Source: Shewanella woodyi ATCC 51908 (GTDB lineage Bacteria > Pseudomonadota > Gammaproteobacteria > Enterobacterales > Shewanellaceae). Taken from it: a stretch of 64,000 nucleotides of DNA. Under the pieces are notes generated by a model. It was not told the DNA's origin and made no database searches. It worked only from the letters and a program-made list of their open reading frames with translations. Of this stretch, positions 28,650-38,603 are shown in pieces. The position numbers were made by a program, and so were the translations under genes. Location of the stretch: the NCBI RefSeq assembly GCF_000019525.1, contig NC_010506.1:434001-498000 (forward strand), in the 5' to 3' direction. How positions within the stretch are numbered: position 1 is the first letter of the stretch; each line of letters begins with the position of its first letter.

Positions 28650-29369
28650 ATGACTAAGTGGGGAGTAAGTATTAAGAGTCGGTCGCAACAGGTGATTGCA
28701 GCCTTACTGCTATCGACAGTGGCAACGGCAGGTGTTGCTGCTGATAACCAGCTATCAAAAAAGGAGAAAGAGGCTGGGTGGCAACTGCTGTTTAATGGTA
28801 AAGATATGTCCCAGTGGCGCAACTTTAAGCAGCAGGGAGTGAACCCTAAATGGGTTATCGATCAAGATAGTATTCATCTCTCAGGTGGTGGAGGAGGCGA
28901 TCTTCTCACTAAACAAGCCTACAAGAACTTCGAATTGACACTGGATTGGAAGATATCCCGAGCTGGCAATAGCGGCATCTTTGTATTGGCCGATGAACTT
29001 GGCTCCAAGATTTATTCCCATGCCATAGAGGTGCAGATCTTAGATAATCAAAGACATGCGGATAATAAAATAGACTCCCACCTATCGGGTTCAATCTATG
29101 ATATTCAGGCATCACCGCCAGCCTCTCACAGAGTTGCAGGTGAGTGGAATAAGGTGCGCATTCGTATGCATAACAACAGTTTATCTGTTTGGCAAAATGG
29201 TATTTTAACGGCTGACCTTATTGTTGGCAGTGAAAAATGGAATAGCTTAGTTGCCGAGAGTAAGTTCAGGACTTGGACTGGTTTTGCTCAGACATCACAG
29301 GGGCATATTGGTTTGCAGGATCATAGCGATCCAGTTTGGTTTAAAAACATCAAACTGAGGGAGCTGTAA
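28650..29369 (+). CDS. Exported 3-keto-disaccharide hydrolase domain (DUF1080) protein
   Basis: 239 aa with an N-terminal signal peptide (VIAALLLSTVATAGVAA) and one DUF1080 concanavalin-like domain: GWQLLFNGKDMSQWRNF, FELTLDWKISRAGNSGIF, HAIEVQILDN and the C-terminal GHIGLQDHSDPVWFKNIKLREL. Known members of the domain hydrolyse 3-keto-glycosides. Its stop overlaps the start of the GMC oxidoreductase (TAATG), tying it to the enzyme that would make its substrate. Confidence 0.85.
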   Translation: MTKWGVSIKSRSQQVIAALLLSTVATAGVAADNQLSKKEKEAGWQLLFNGKDMSQWRNFKQQGVNPKWVIDQDSIHLSGGGGGDLLTKQAYKNFELTLDWKISRAGNSGIFVLADELGSKIYSHAIEVQILDNQRHADNKIDSHLSGSIYDIQASPPASHRVAGEWNKVRIRMHNNSLSVWQNGILTADLIVGSEKWNSLVAESKFRTWTGFAQTSQGHIGLQDHSDPVWFKNIKLREL

Positions 29370-31066
29370 TGATGGAAGGGCAAATTAATGGTCACGATTA
29401 TGATGTGATTGTTGTTGGCTCCGGTGCTGGTGGTGCCATGGCAGCTTACACATTAACAAAATCGGGACGTAAAGTGCTGATGTTAGAGGCGGGGCGAGAC
29501 TACGACCCAAAAACAGAAACCCCCATGTTCAAGAGTAACTTTGATGCACCACTGCTCGGCGCGGGGAACTCAGATAAAGACTTTGGTTTTTATGATGCAA
29601 CTGTTGATGGCGGCTGGGAGGTACCGGGAGAGCCCTACACTAAAGGTGAGGGGAGTGAGTTTCTCTGGTGGCGTGCTCGTATGTTAGGGGGGCGAACTAA
29701 CCATTGGGGTCGCTACTCACTGCGATTTAGTGAACATGATTTTAAAGGCTTTAGTCGTGATGGTTTAGGTGCTGACTGGCCATTCGAATACTGGGATCTG
29801 GCGCCTTGGTATGATGAGACCGAAGCCTTGGTTGGGATCTGCGGTACCAATACAGGTTTAGATGATATGCCTGATTCTCCTGAGGGCGTATTGCAGCCAC
29901 CACCTAAACCGCGTGTGCCTGAGTTGCTTGTCTCGGCTGCGGCGAAAAAGTTGGGTATCCCCACTGCGCCTATGCATCGTGCTGTTCTCACTCGTCCAAA
30001 AGATGATCGCCAAGCGTGTTTCTATGCTACCCCTTGTGGCCGTGGTTGCTCCATTGGCGCTGCATTTCAAACGACAACCTCATTGATCCCGATGGCGCAA
30101 GCAACGGGGCTGCTCACTGTGATCACCGATGCCATGGTGAAAGAGGTCAATGTCGATGAGAAAGGCAAGGTCAATGCCCTGACCTATATCGACAAGAAAA
30201 CCAAACAAGCCCATAGATTGGATGCCAAGGTGATCATTCTTGCGGCGAGTGCCTGTGAGTCTGCACGTATACTGCTTAATTCTAAAAGTGAATCACATCC
30301 AAATGGATTAGCTAACTCAAGTGGCCATGTGGGCAGAAATATTATGGACTCAACTGGTGTGAGCTATGGCGCCCATATCCCTGCGCTTGAGGGACGTCCT
30401 AAATATAATGAAGATGGGCATACGGCGAATCATCTGTTTATCCCCTGGTGGGGACATAAGGTACAGGAGAAAAAGGCGATGGCCTTTCCTCGTGGTTACC
30501 ATTTCGAGATAGGCTCTGGCTTTAGGGCTCCGAGCTCCTGGGTGAGTGGCGATCTCGATGGTTATGGAAAGCCGTTAAAAGAGATAGCAAAGCAAGCCTA
30601 TGGCTCCTATGTGGGATTGGCACTGAGGGGAGAGATGCTGCCCAATGATGATTGCTATATGGAGATCGACGAGGATGTGAAGGATAAATGGGGCATTCCT
30701 GTGGTCAAGTTTCATTGGAAATGGTCTCAGCACGAGCTTAAACAGGTTGAGCACGGTTTAAAGACCGCCCGTCAGATCCTTGAAACCATGGGGGCTAAGT
30801 TCGATAAACCTCTACCCAAAGCGGAAGATGCGATCCTAAAGGGGGGGCAGATCATTCATGAGGTAGGAAGCACCCGTATGGGAGACTCACCGACAGAGTC
30901 AGTGACCAATCAATGGGGACAAACCTGGGATTGCAGTAATCTGTTTGTGATGGATGCTGGTGTGTTTGCATCTAACCCCCATAAAAACTGCACCTTAACC
31001 ATTATGACATTAGCCATGAGAAACAGCACTTGGCTGGCGAGACAGTTAGATAAGGGGGAGTTGTAA
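29369..31066 (+). CDS. GMC-family FAD dehydrogenase, large subunit (glucoside-3-dehydrogenase-like)
   Basis: 565-aa flavoprotein. It has the FAD-binding VIVVGSGAGGAMAAYTL near residue 14, the GGRTNHWGRYS segment, and a C-terminal GSTRMGDSPTESVTNQWGQ / LFVMDAGVFASNPHKNCTLTI block containing the catalytic His/Asn region. No signal peptide, but the next gene encodes a Tat-type small subunit, so the pair may be exported together. This pairing is known from glucoside 3-dehydrogenase and gluconate 2-dehydrogenase. No cytochrome subunit is encoded nearby. Confidence 0.87.
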   Translation: MMEGQINGHDYDVIVVGSGAGGAMAAYTLTKSGRKVLMLEAGRDYDPKTETPMFKSNFDAPLLGAGNSDKDFGFYDATVDGGWEVPGEPYTKGEGSEFLWWRARMLGGRTNHWGRYSLRFSEHDFKGFSRDGLGADWPFEYWDLAPWYDETEALVGICGTNTGLDDMPDSPEGVLQPPPKPRVPELLVSAAAKKLGIPTAPMHRAVLTRPKDDRQACFYATPCGRGCSIGAAFQTTTSLIPMAQATGLLTVITDAMVKEVNVDEKGKVNALTYIDKKTKQAHRLDAKVIILAASACESARILLNSKSESHPNGLANSSGHVGRNIMDSTGVSYGAHIPALEGRPKYNEDGHTANHLFIPWWGHKVQEKKAMAFPRGYHFEIGSGFRAPSSWVSGDLDGYGKPLKEIAKQAYGSYVGLALRGEMLPNDDCYMEIDEDVKDKWGIPVVKFHWKWSQHELKQVEHGLKTARQILETMGAKFDKPLPKAEDAILKGGQIIHEVGSTRMGDSPTESVTNQWGQTWDCSNLFVMDAGVFASNPHKNCTLTIMTLAMRNSTWLARQLDKGEL

Positions 31067-31067
31067 A

Positions 31068-31811
31068 ATGAGTTTGGTAAAACGTTACTCAAGCAAAAAA
31101 CCTTATCTCGCTTCATTAAGCAGACGTGATGCGATCAAGTGGATTGGTGCTCTCTCTGTCACGGCGGCGTTTCCAGGGCTGACCGCATGCAGTAGTCAAG
31201 CATTAGCGCCCCAGAGTGAGTTAGCCAAAGGTCATTGGCCGCAGTTGGAGCTGCCTGTTATCAATGCCACTGGCTATGGAAAAGATCCAAACTTAATCAT
31301 CGCGCCAAGAGCATCATGGCCCAGAACACTAACGGCCGCGCAGCTTACCTTCATTGCTATATTTGCCGATATCGTTGCGCCAAGGGAGGGGTCGGTGCCC
31401 TCTGCCAGTGAAGTGAAAGTGCCAGATCTGCTTGATGAGTGGGTGAGTGCCCCCTATGAGCGACAACAGCAGGACAGGGTCTCTTTTCTACATCTGCTTG
31501 CATGGCTAGATGAGGAGGCTAGACGACGTTTCGATAACCTGTTTGTTGATGTGACGGCATCTCAGCAGTTAGCAATAATCGATGATATCGCCTATAAAAA
31601 AGCGATGCAGAGTGAGGAGTTCGTTAGACCCGCTAAAGCCTTTGCAGATTTTAGGCGCTTAGTACTGGCCTGTTTTTTCTGTAGTCCTGCGGGCGTAAAA
31701 GATATCGGTTATCTAGGTAATGTGCCGATTGTCGGTGATTATCCAGGCCCCAGCGATGAAGCGATGACACATTTACAGGGTGTGTTGGATGAGTTGGGGT
31801 TAACCCTGTAA
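31068..31811 (+). CDS. Gluconate 2-dehydrogenase subunit 3-like small subunit, Tat/lipoprotein signal
   Basis: 247 aa. The N-terminus has a twin-arginine motif (SRRDAIKWIG, residues 18-27) and, after the hydrophobic stretch, LTAC (Cys41), which may be lipidated. The remainder (LTFIAIFADIVAPREGSVPSASE; CFFCSPAGVKDIGYLGN) fits the subunit-3 family that partners GMC dehydrogenases. It begins one base after the large-subunit stop and is the last gene of the operon. Confidence 0.85.
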   Translation: MSLVKRYSSKKPYLASLSRRDAIKWIGALSVTAAFPGLTACSSQALAPQSELAKGHWPQLELPVINATGYGKDPNLIIAPRASWPRTLTAAQLTFIAIFADIVAPREGSVPSASEVKVPDLLDEWVSAPYERQQQDRVSFLHLLAWLDEEARRRFDNLFVDVTASQQLAIIDDIAYKKAMQSEEFVRPAKAFADFRRLVLACFFCSPAGVKDIGYLGNVPIVGDYPGPSDEAMTHLQGVLDELGLTL

Positions 31812-31825
31812 TTTTTACGTGCCTA

Positions 31826-31862
31826 AAAAAGCCCGTATGCTGTTAAACATACGGGCTTTTTC
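31826..31862. terminator. Bidirectional terminator
   Basis: A long stem (AAAAAGCCCGTATG / CATACGGGCTTTTT) with an eight-base loop serves the sugar operon from the left and the oxidoreductase gene from the right. A lone terminus of the 42451 MITE (ATACTGATTGGTAT) lies just beyond at about 31891-31904. Confidence 0.9.
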
Positions 31863-31906
31863 ATTTAAACCAATTGTGATAGCAATTATTATACTGATTG
31901 GTATTG

Positions 31907-33115
31907 TTAGTTAGGCTGAAAGATACACTTTAAGCGCTTAGCTATGATGAGCCTAGACATGGTTAAGAAACCGCTGACCGTCTTTTGGTGTAGACGGAAG
32001 ATGGTATCGTAGAGGCGTCTGACTAAACGTCCCTTCAAAATTAACCTGTCATTCATCATGGTACTAATAGCGTAGTTATGACCAATTGCCACGACCATGC
32101 CACCATCTTTGTAAACAAACGGCGTGAGAGTTTTCCCCTGCATTAACCCAAGTAGGCTTTTTGCTAAGTGCACTGCGGCGCGATTAGCTGCCTGAGCCTT
32201 AGGAGGCACAGTACTGCCATCGGCTTGAGGAATTGCAGCACAATCTCCAAGGGAGAAGATACTAGGATCTTGTGTTGTCGCGAGGGTCTGCTGCACCACT
32301 AACTGGTTTGCATTGTTACTCTCGAGACCGCCTATGTTTTTAAGCCAATCCGGGGCTTTTATCCCTGCAGCCCAAAACTGTAGATCGGCATCTAACGTTA
32401 TCCCTTCGCTGGTGGTCATTCCTTGCTTATCGACACTGGCAATACGAGTGTTGAGCAGCAGGTTTACGTTGAACTTTTCTAATCTTGACTGTGCTTGCTG
32501 AGACATCTTTAATGGGCTGTTTGGCAATACTCTATCTGCAGCTTCAATCAAGTTGATTGTCAGTCTTGCTGCATGTGGGTTACGTTCTAGTTTACCGCTA
32601 ACCTTGGCAAGTTCAGCGGCAAGCTCAAGCCCTGTAGCACCTGCACCAACTATATTGATAGTGCGCTGCTCTCCAGATCTAAGTAGCGCGCTTATCTGCT
32701 GCCAACTTTCTCTTGCCTGTTCAGGAGTGTCCAGAAATAGGCTGTGCTCAAGTGCACCTTTGGTGGCAAAGTCATTGCTGATAGCACCGACAGCGATCAC
32801 CAAGTAATCATAGGCTAATGTGTCTGTTTCACCGTTAGTTTTATAGACAACCAGCTGCTTCTCTTCACGATTGATATTTGTCATTCTACCTTGATAATGA
32901 CGATAACCGTTTTTGGCTCCATGGCTGAAGTAGCACAGACTATCGAGATCGTTATCGAATGTGCCCGCAGCGATTTCATGGAACCTAGGCTTCCAGTAGT
33001 GGTGAGTCTCCCCCTCGACTAAGATAACTTCATCTTGTTTGTTGACTGAACGACCTAAAAGGCTGGCAAGTTCCAGCCCAGCAGCACCGCCACCAACGAT
33101 GACAACACGAGACAT
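31907..33115 (-). CDS. ndh: FAD-dependent NADH dehydrogenase (NDH-2-like)
   Basis: 402 aa pyridine-nucleotide disulfide-oxidoreductase fold. FAD motif VVIVGGGAAGLELASLLG at the N-terminus, ATYDYLVIA-type AYDYLVIAVGA near residue 105, NAD motif INIVGAGATGLELAAELA near residue 165, and the second FAD contact IFSLGDCAAIPQ near residue 285. The C-terminal segment is amphipathic as in type II NADH dehydrogenases that sit on the inner membrane and reduce quinone. Substrate not provable from sequence. Confidence 0.85.
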   Translation of the reverse strand: MSRVVIVGGGAAGLELASLLGRSVNKQDEVILVEGETHHYWKPRFHEIAAGTFDNDLDSLCYFSHGAKNGYRHYQGRMTNINREEKQLVVYKTNGETDTLAYDYLVIAVGAISNDFATKGALEHSLFLDTPEQARESWQQISALLRSGEQRTINIVGAGATGLELAAELAKVSGKLERNPHAARLTINLIEAADRVLPNSPLKMSQQAQSRLEKFNVNLLLNTRIASVDKQGMTTSEGITLDADLQFWAAGIKAPDWLKNIGGLESNNANQLVVQQTLATTQDPSIFSLGDCAAIPQADGSTVPPKAQAANRAAVHLAKSLLGLMQGKTLTPFVYKDGGMVVAIGHNYAISTMMNDRLILKGRLVRRLYDTIFRLHQKTVSGFLTMSRLIIAKRLKCIFQPN

Positions 33116-33428
33116 AATATTTCCTTAACGCAGCTGAAGAGCTACGTGATTAACATTGAATTGTTGGCCTAGCGACTGAGCGAGCAGATCTTTATACGAA
33201 CTGGTATTAAGACTTTGCGGAGAGTTGGGAGGCGTATCTGATGGCGGCTATTATAATTCGGGTTCGAATTGGAACAATTAGGCGAAAAGGTAAATCACTT
33301 TTGCTCAATCGTAATAATCCAAGCTATGACTGGTTTCCTGAGAAAATAAGCGAGTTAATTGCCGTTAATGTAAACCATTTAATGGTTTACAACGTATTAC
33401 CTTATTCGTTTAACAATGGATTATCGCC

Positions 33429-34072
33429 ATGCCACCAGTAAAACTGAGAGCTCGTAGCCATAGTTATAGTCATTTAAATTGCTGGCTTACAAAGGGGAGG
33501 TTATTCTCAATCACCTTGATGGGAGCAGTTTTGCCGGTATTTGGTGCAATCTCTGATGAGGGAGTGTTAATGACACCTTTAGTGACGCTCAGCGAGCAGC
33601 AATCCACTGATTGGAAATTAATTAATGACACTGTAATGGGGGCGTTTCTAATAGCCTGCTTGATATCAGTGCAGGTATTGCAACCTTTAGTGGCCATTTA
33701 TCACTCGAGCAAAATGGTGGTTTTGCCTCTACCAGAATATCCATTAGTCAGGTGATACCTAGTGAGCTTAATCTTATTCGGATTCATGTGAAAGGTGATG
33801 GTAGGACTTATCAGTTAAGGCTGAGAACCGATGACAGCTGGGACTCTTTTTCATATTCACACCCATTTAAAACAGAGAGGGAGAGATGGGTTAGTATTGA
33901 GTTTAAAGCGGACGATTTTATACCTGTGTATCGCGGACGTACTCTTGATGCTCCACAATTAAATTATGCCGATATTAAGCAAGTGGGATTTTTATTGGCA
34001 GATAAACAAGATGGTGATTTCGCGTTATCATTTAAAAATATTGAATTAATCGACTCAAATAGGGATAAGTAA
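33429..34072 (+). pseudogene. CIA30-domain protein, frameshifted
   Basis: Two adjacent frames together make one CIA30 (NADH:ubiquinone intermediate-associated) domain. The first, from 33429, carries WKLINDTVMG and then turns to nonsense. Shifting frame at the G run 33638-33642 gives GVSNSLLDISAGIATFSGH and then GGFASTRISISQVIPSELN, which joins the second frame ending ALSFKNIELIDSN. A sixth G would restore a single protein of about 214 aa. Either a real loss-of-function indel or a homopolymer sequencing error. An N-terminal hydrophobic stretch suggests export. Confidence 0.8.
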
Positions 34073-34074
34073 CA

Positions 34075-34692
34075 TTGAGTATTAGGGTGAATACCCACTT
34101 TGATTTCAGCCATATTCAAGGTGTAATTTTCGACTTGGACGGCACACTTGCAGACTCTAACCCTGATTTTGAGGGATTGAGGCGTGAGCTTGGTTTAAAG
34201 TCAGGGACCGATATTCTTGCTCATATGGAGTCAATAATAGATCCGGTACTTGCATCAAAAACAAAAGAGATAGTGACGCGTTATGAGCTTGAAAGCTCAA
34301 GTCGTGCGACTTGGGTGACAGGTGCTGAGCAGCTCGTTGCATTATTTAGGCGTTTAAAGCTGCCTCAAGCGATACTGACGCGCAATATTCCTCAGGCCGC
34401 TGGGATTACTTTAGCAAACCTTGGGTTAGAGATGGACTTGGTGTTGACTCGATTTGATGCCAAAGCTAAGCCTCACCCCGAAGGTGTAGAGTTGATTTGC
34501 GAGCAATGGCAGCTTGAACCGGCTAATATTTTGTTTATTGGGGACTATCTTTATGATCTGCAAACAGCACGAAATGCAGGGACTAAAAGCGTGCTTTATA
34601 GTCCAGATTTAATACCCGACTATGCATCACAAGCAGATATTGTCTGCCAGTGTTATACCGCTCTTATTCAGCACTTTAATACCCAGATATAA
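34075..34692 (+). CDS. HAD-superfamily hydrolase
   Basis: 205 aa phosphatase-like protein with motif I VIFDLDGTLADS, motif II region QAILTRN, motif III Lys in KAKPHPEG, and FIGDYLYDLQTARNAG. It begins with TTG at 34075, three bases after the CIA30 stop, with AGGGAT upstream. Substrate unknown; closest in style to phosphoglycolate phosphatase-like HADs. Confidence 0.83.
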   Translation: MSIRVNTHFDFSHIQGVIFDLDGTLADSNPDFEGLRRELGLKSGTDILAHMESIIDPVLASKTKEIVTRYELESSSRATWVTGAEQLVALFRRLKLPQAILTRNIPQAAGITLANLGLEMDLVLTRFDAKAKPHPEGVELICEQWQLEPANILFIGDYLYDLQTARNAGTKSVLYSPDLIPDYASQADIVCQCYTALIQHFNTQI

Positions 34693-34785
34693 AACTGGCC
34701 TGTAATAAGGAGTGCTTTTAGTTTGCTACTTCTGCGTTGAGTGAACCCACAAGGGAACAAGCACTCTATCCTTACTTGTGGGATG
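34691..34785 (+). repeat. Internal fragment of the 42451-42720 MITE
   Basis: Matches the right-central part of the MITE (CTGTAATAAGGAGTG, CTACTTCTGCGTTGA, ACCCACAAGGGAA, TATCC) without either terminus. The 3' end of the LysR gene at 34772 lies within it. Confidence 0.6.
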
Positions 34786-35650
34786 CCAAAGCTTGAGTTA
34801 AGTGATCCAGTAACATACGCACCTTAGGCGATAGATGCCGATTATGTGGGTAGAGTGCCCAAATTCCCTCCTCTGGTGAGCGGTTTTGCTCCAGCAGCGG
34901 TACCAGTTGCCCATCCTCAATGAAGGATTGTAAATAGTAGTCAGGGAGTTGAATTATTCCAATTCCCTTTATTGCTGCGTCGACTAAGGCGTGACCGCTG
35001 TTACAGCTTAGATTCCCTTTTACTCTGACATTTCTAGTTTTGCCATTATCTTCGAATCGCCAGTAGTCCATGGTTCCCAATAAGCAGTTGTGCTGCTCAA
35101 GTTCTGAAAGGGAGTGAGGGATACCAAAAGTTGAAAGGTAGCTGGGTGAGGCGCAAACATACTGAGTGCGAGAGCTTAATCGCTTGGCCATCATGCTTGA
35201 GTCTTCAAGTTGGCCTAATCTGATGGCCAGATCATAGCCCTCGTCGATCAGGTCAAGTTTCTGATTAGTTAAGTTTATCTTAACTTCTAGCTCTGGATAC
35301 TTGGCGGCAAAATCATTAATCAGTGGGGCAATCGTCATCTCTCCATAGGTTACTGGCGCTGTGATCTTGAGTAATCCCCGCGGTGAGCTTTGCAAATTGG
35401 TGATGGCACGTTCAGCTTCATCTAGCCCATCTAAGACCTGTCTGCAGTGCTGGTAATAGACTCTTCCTACCTCTGTGGTGGAGACTTTTCGGGTTGTGCG
35501 GTGAAACAGTTTTGTGGCTAAGCGGGTTTCTAATGCGCTGACTTGCCTGCTAACTTGTGCGGTGGAGATCCCCAAGCGTTGTGAAGCCTTAGTAAAGCTC
35601 TCGGCCTCTGCAACTGCAACAAATTCACTGATGCCTTCCCAATTGAACAT
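34772..35650 (-). CDS. LysR-family regulator, divergent from the formaldehyde genes
   Basis: 292 aa. Winged HTH at residues 5-65 (FVAVAEAESFTKASQRLGIS; VSRQVSALETRLATKLFHRTTRKV) and a substrate-binding domain (GLLKITAPVTYGEMTIAPLI; HALVDAAIKGIGIIQLPDYYL) of the CrgA/PA-type branch. It is divergent from gfa with 391 bases between, and one of four matching operator/promoter blocks lies in that gap. I infer it controls the formaldehyde regulon; the alternative is a distant regulator with the LysR gene unrelated. Its last codons overlap a MITE fragment. Confidence 0.88.
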   Translation of the reverse strand: MFNWEGISEFVAVAEAESFTKASQRLGISTAQVSRQVSALETRLATKLFHRTTRKVSTTEVGRVYYQHCRQVLDGLDEAERAITNLQSSPRGLLKITAPVTYGEMTIAPLINDFAAKYPELEVKINLTNQKLDLIDEGYDLAIRLGQLEDSSMMAKRLSSRTQYVCASPSYLSTFGIPHSLSELEQHNCLLGTMDYWRFEDNGKTRNVRVKGNLSCNSGHALVDAAIKGIGIIQLPDYYLQSFIEDGQLVPLLEQNRSPEEGIWALYPHNRHLSPKVRMLLDHLTQALASHK

Positions 35651-35785
35651 AATAATTACCAGACTGTTTTCTCTATTGTGATTATCTCCGAATCTTCAAT
35701 AAATGCAATTTTTGTTTTCACTATGGGAGTCTAGTTAAGTATTTGTATTTTAGTGTTTTTATTGTTTTTGGTGCTTTCTGGATTC

Positions 35786-35850
35786 TTACTGATTAGTAAA
35801 AGATTTTTTCAAAACATTAGGATTATCATTATTTGAATGAGGAATATAAT
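35786..35850 (+). promoter_or_regulatory. Formaldehyde-regulon operator/promoter 1 (gfa)
   Basis: Palindrome TTACTGATTAGTAA (35786-35799), 23 bases, -35 TTATCA (35823-35828), 16 bases, -10 TATAAT (35845-35850). The palindrome centre falls near -65, where LysR-type regulators bind. The gfa ATG is about 190 bases past the -10, leaving a long untranslated leader. The 35651-36041 gap holds nothing else I can support. Confidence 0.8.
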
Positions 35851-36041
35851 TCTGCCCATCGAAATGACGTAGGCATTACTCCGAAATCATAACGTCAATA
35901 GCAGGGCCGAGTTGTTAGCTCTTTAACAACAATGAAGAGAACAACTATTCAAGTCACCTGCTTCTAATATTAAGTTATTTTACTGGATTACTAGGACGGC
36001 ACTCAAAGAGCTGTTTACTAGGGAAGATCCATGGAGTTTTT

Positions 36042-36599
36042 ATGAAAGTGTTAATTCACCCACAAGTTGATAATGGAGTTACTCAGAGCCAGGAAGGCTT
36101 TTCCGGTGGTACTTTAGGGTGTCAATGTCAGGCGCAACGAGTTGAGGTTTCAGTTACGGCGCAAACAGCTCATAACCACGTTTGTGGCTGCAGCAAATGT
36201 TGGAAACCAGAGGGAGCTTTATTTGCTCAAATCGCCGTTGTTTCACGTGATAATGTTCAAGTGATTAACAATGCTGATAAATTGATGGTAGTCGATGAGT
36301 CTGCCGCTATTCAACGCCACGCCTGCAAAGAGTGTGGAACCCATATGTATGGCCGCATTGAGAATGCTGCTCACCCCTTTTATGGATTGGATTTTGTACA
36401 CACCGAATTATCATCAGAGGAGGGATGGTCTCAACCTGAGTTTGCTGCGTTTGTCTCTTCAATCATAGAGTCAGGCGCCTCTGCAGACTCTATGGCAGAT
36501 GTTCGTCAAACCCTCAAAGATTTAGGTCTTGAGCCATATGACTGTTTATCACCTGCGTTAATGGATGCAATTGCGGTGCATCTTGCTAAGAGCGCGTAA
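36042..36599 (+). CDS. gfa: S-(hydroxymethyl)glutathione synthase (glutathione-dependent formaldehyde-activating enzyme)
   Basis: 185-aa Gfa/CENP-V fold protein that accelerates condensation of formaldehyde with glutathione, giving the FrmA substrate. Zinc-binding cysteines appear as GCQCQ near residue 28, CGCSKCW near residue 49 and CKECG near residue 94. Length matches characterised Gfa proteins. It is followed by its own terminator and then by the rest of the formaldehyde cluster. Confidence 0.9.
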   Translation: MKVLIHPQVDNGVTQSQEGFSGGTLGCQCQAQRVEVSVTAQTAHNHVCGCSKCWKPEGALFAQIAVVSRDNVQVINNADKLMVVDESAAIQRHACKECGTHMYGRIENAAHPFYGLDFVHTELSSEEGWSQPEFAAFVSSIIESGASADSMADVRQTLKDLGLEPYDCLSPALMDAIAVHLAKSA

Positions 36600-36618
36600 T
36601 ATCAATTGGTTTATGAGT

Positions 36619-36644
36619 AAAAAAGGCGCTTCGGCGCTTTTTTT
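36619..36644 (+). terminator. Terminator after gfa
   Basis: GCGC-TTCG-GCGC hairpin extended by A/T pairs, flanked by A and T runs. The UUCG tetraloop is a strong terminator feature. Confidence 0.85.
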
Positions 36645-36729
36645 GTATCTGCTATATAGGGAGCGTGGAGTCGCGTCTAAGAGAGCTTAGCAAGGGGGAA
36701 GAAACAAGGTTTTATATTGACGGCTATTA

Positions 36730-36794
36730 TTACCAAAAGGTAAAAGTCATTTGCAATTATCTGGGATTATCATCTTTATATAGTTGAATATAAT
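36730..36794 (+). promoter_or_regulatory. Formaldehyde-regulon operator/promoter 2 (zinc-finger gene)
   Basis: Palindrome TTACCAAAAGGTAA (36730-36743), 23-base gap, -35 TTATCA (36767-36772), 16-base spacer, -10 TATAAT (36789-36794). AAGTCATTTGCA after the palindrome is also shared with promoter 3. It lies within the 319-base gap 36600-36918. Confidence 0.85.
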
Positions 36795-36918
36795 GTTTGC
36801 TATCGGATAGGCAGTCGCTTCAAGCTTTATTCATCTATTTGACGGTAGTAAATCAGTAGGTGGGTGTATTGCCTTCTTGGTTACTTGGGCGTATAGCTAA
36901 ACATTAGTGGAGGTTAAA

Positions 36919-37185
36919 ATGGCTGGTGGTTGGTCTAGAGATGGTGCGGTACAAGATCAGATCGATAACAGTGTCGATGATGGTGTTGCTCAAGCCAGAA
37001 GTCGGTTACCGGTTGGTCAAAGCCTACTTTATTGTGAGGAGTGTGACAGCCCCATTCCACAGGCGCGAAGAGAAGCCGTTATCGGAGTTCGCCTCTGTGT
37101 TAGTTGTCAGCAGGAAGCTGATAAGCAGTTTAAAAGTTTTAGTAATTTTAACCGGCGTGCGGGGAAAGATAGCCAGTTAAGATAG
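36919..37185 (+). CDS. DksA/TraR-type zinc-finger protein (YbiI-like)
   Basis: 88 aa. Starts MAGGWSRDGAVQDQIDNSV with GGAGG just upstream; a GTG twelve bases earlier overlaps that ribosome site and is rejected. The C4 zinc finger reads CEECDSPIPQARREA ... CVSCQ, as in the short DksA relatives such as YbiI that lack the coiled coil. It has its own copy of the regulon promoter, so it is probably induced with the formaldehyde enzymes. Whether it acts on RNA polymerase is unknown. Confidence 0.85.
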   Translation: MAGGWSRDGAVQDQIDNSVDDGVAQARSRLPVGQSLLYCEECDSPIPQARREAVIGVRLCVSCQQEADKQFKSFSNFNRRAGKDSQLR

Positions 37186-37266
37186 GGGGATTTAGGTTCT
37201 TGCAAAGAACCAAGGCATTTAGGCCATCACCCTTGGCTCACATCGAGCGTTAATATTTTATCATTA

Positions 37267-37331
37267 TTACCATGTGGTAAAAGTCATTTGCATCTAGAGG
37301 GTATTATCAATTTAATCGCACTAGATATAAT
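37267..37331 (+). promoter_or_regulatory. Formaldehyde-regulon operator/promoter 3 (frmA)
   Basis: Palindrome TTACCATGTGGTAA (37267-37280, a near-perfect inverted repeat), 23-base gap, -35 TTATCA (37304-37309), 16-base spacer, -10 TATAAT (37326-37331), 53 bases from the frmA ATG. Confidence 0.87.
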
Positions 37332-37374
37332 GTTTACCATAGATTCATAGAAACGTTTTAATTTACCTATTTAG

Positions 37375-38514
<1,140 letters not shown>

Positions 38515-38603
38515 TAAGCTGACTTAGGCATTGTTAAACCTCGAAATTGATCCCCTTTGTCAACTGAGTTTGCATGATTGCAAACTCAGTAGGAGACCCA
38601 AGC

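Noticed and set aside
33241..33441. 66-aa plus-strand frame
   Set aside because: Basic, without motif or clear ribosome site, between an oxidoreductase gene and the CIA30 frame; composition looks non-coding.
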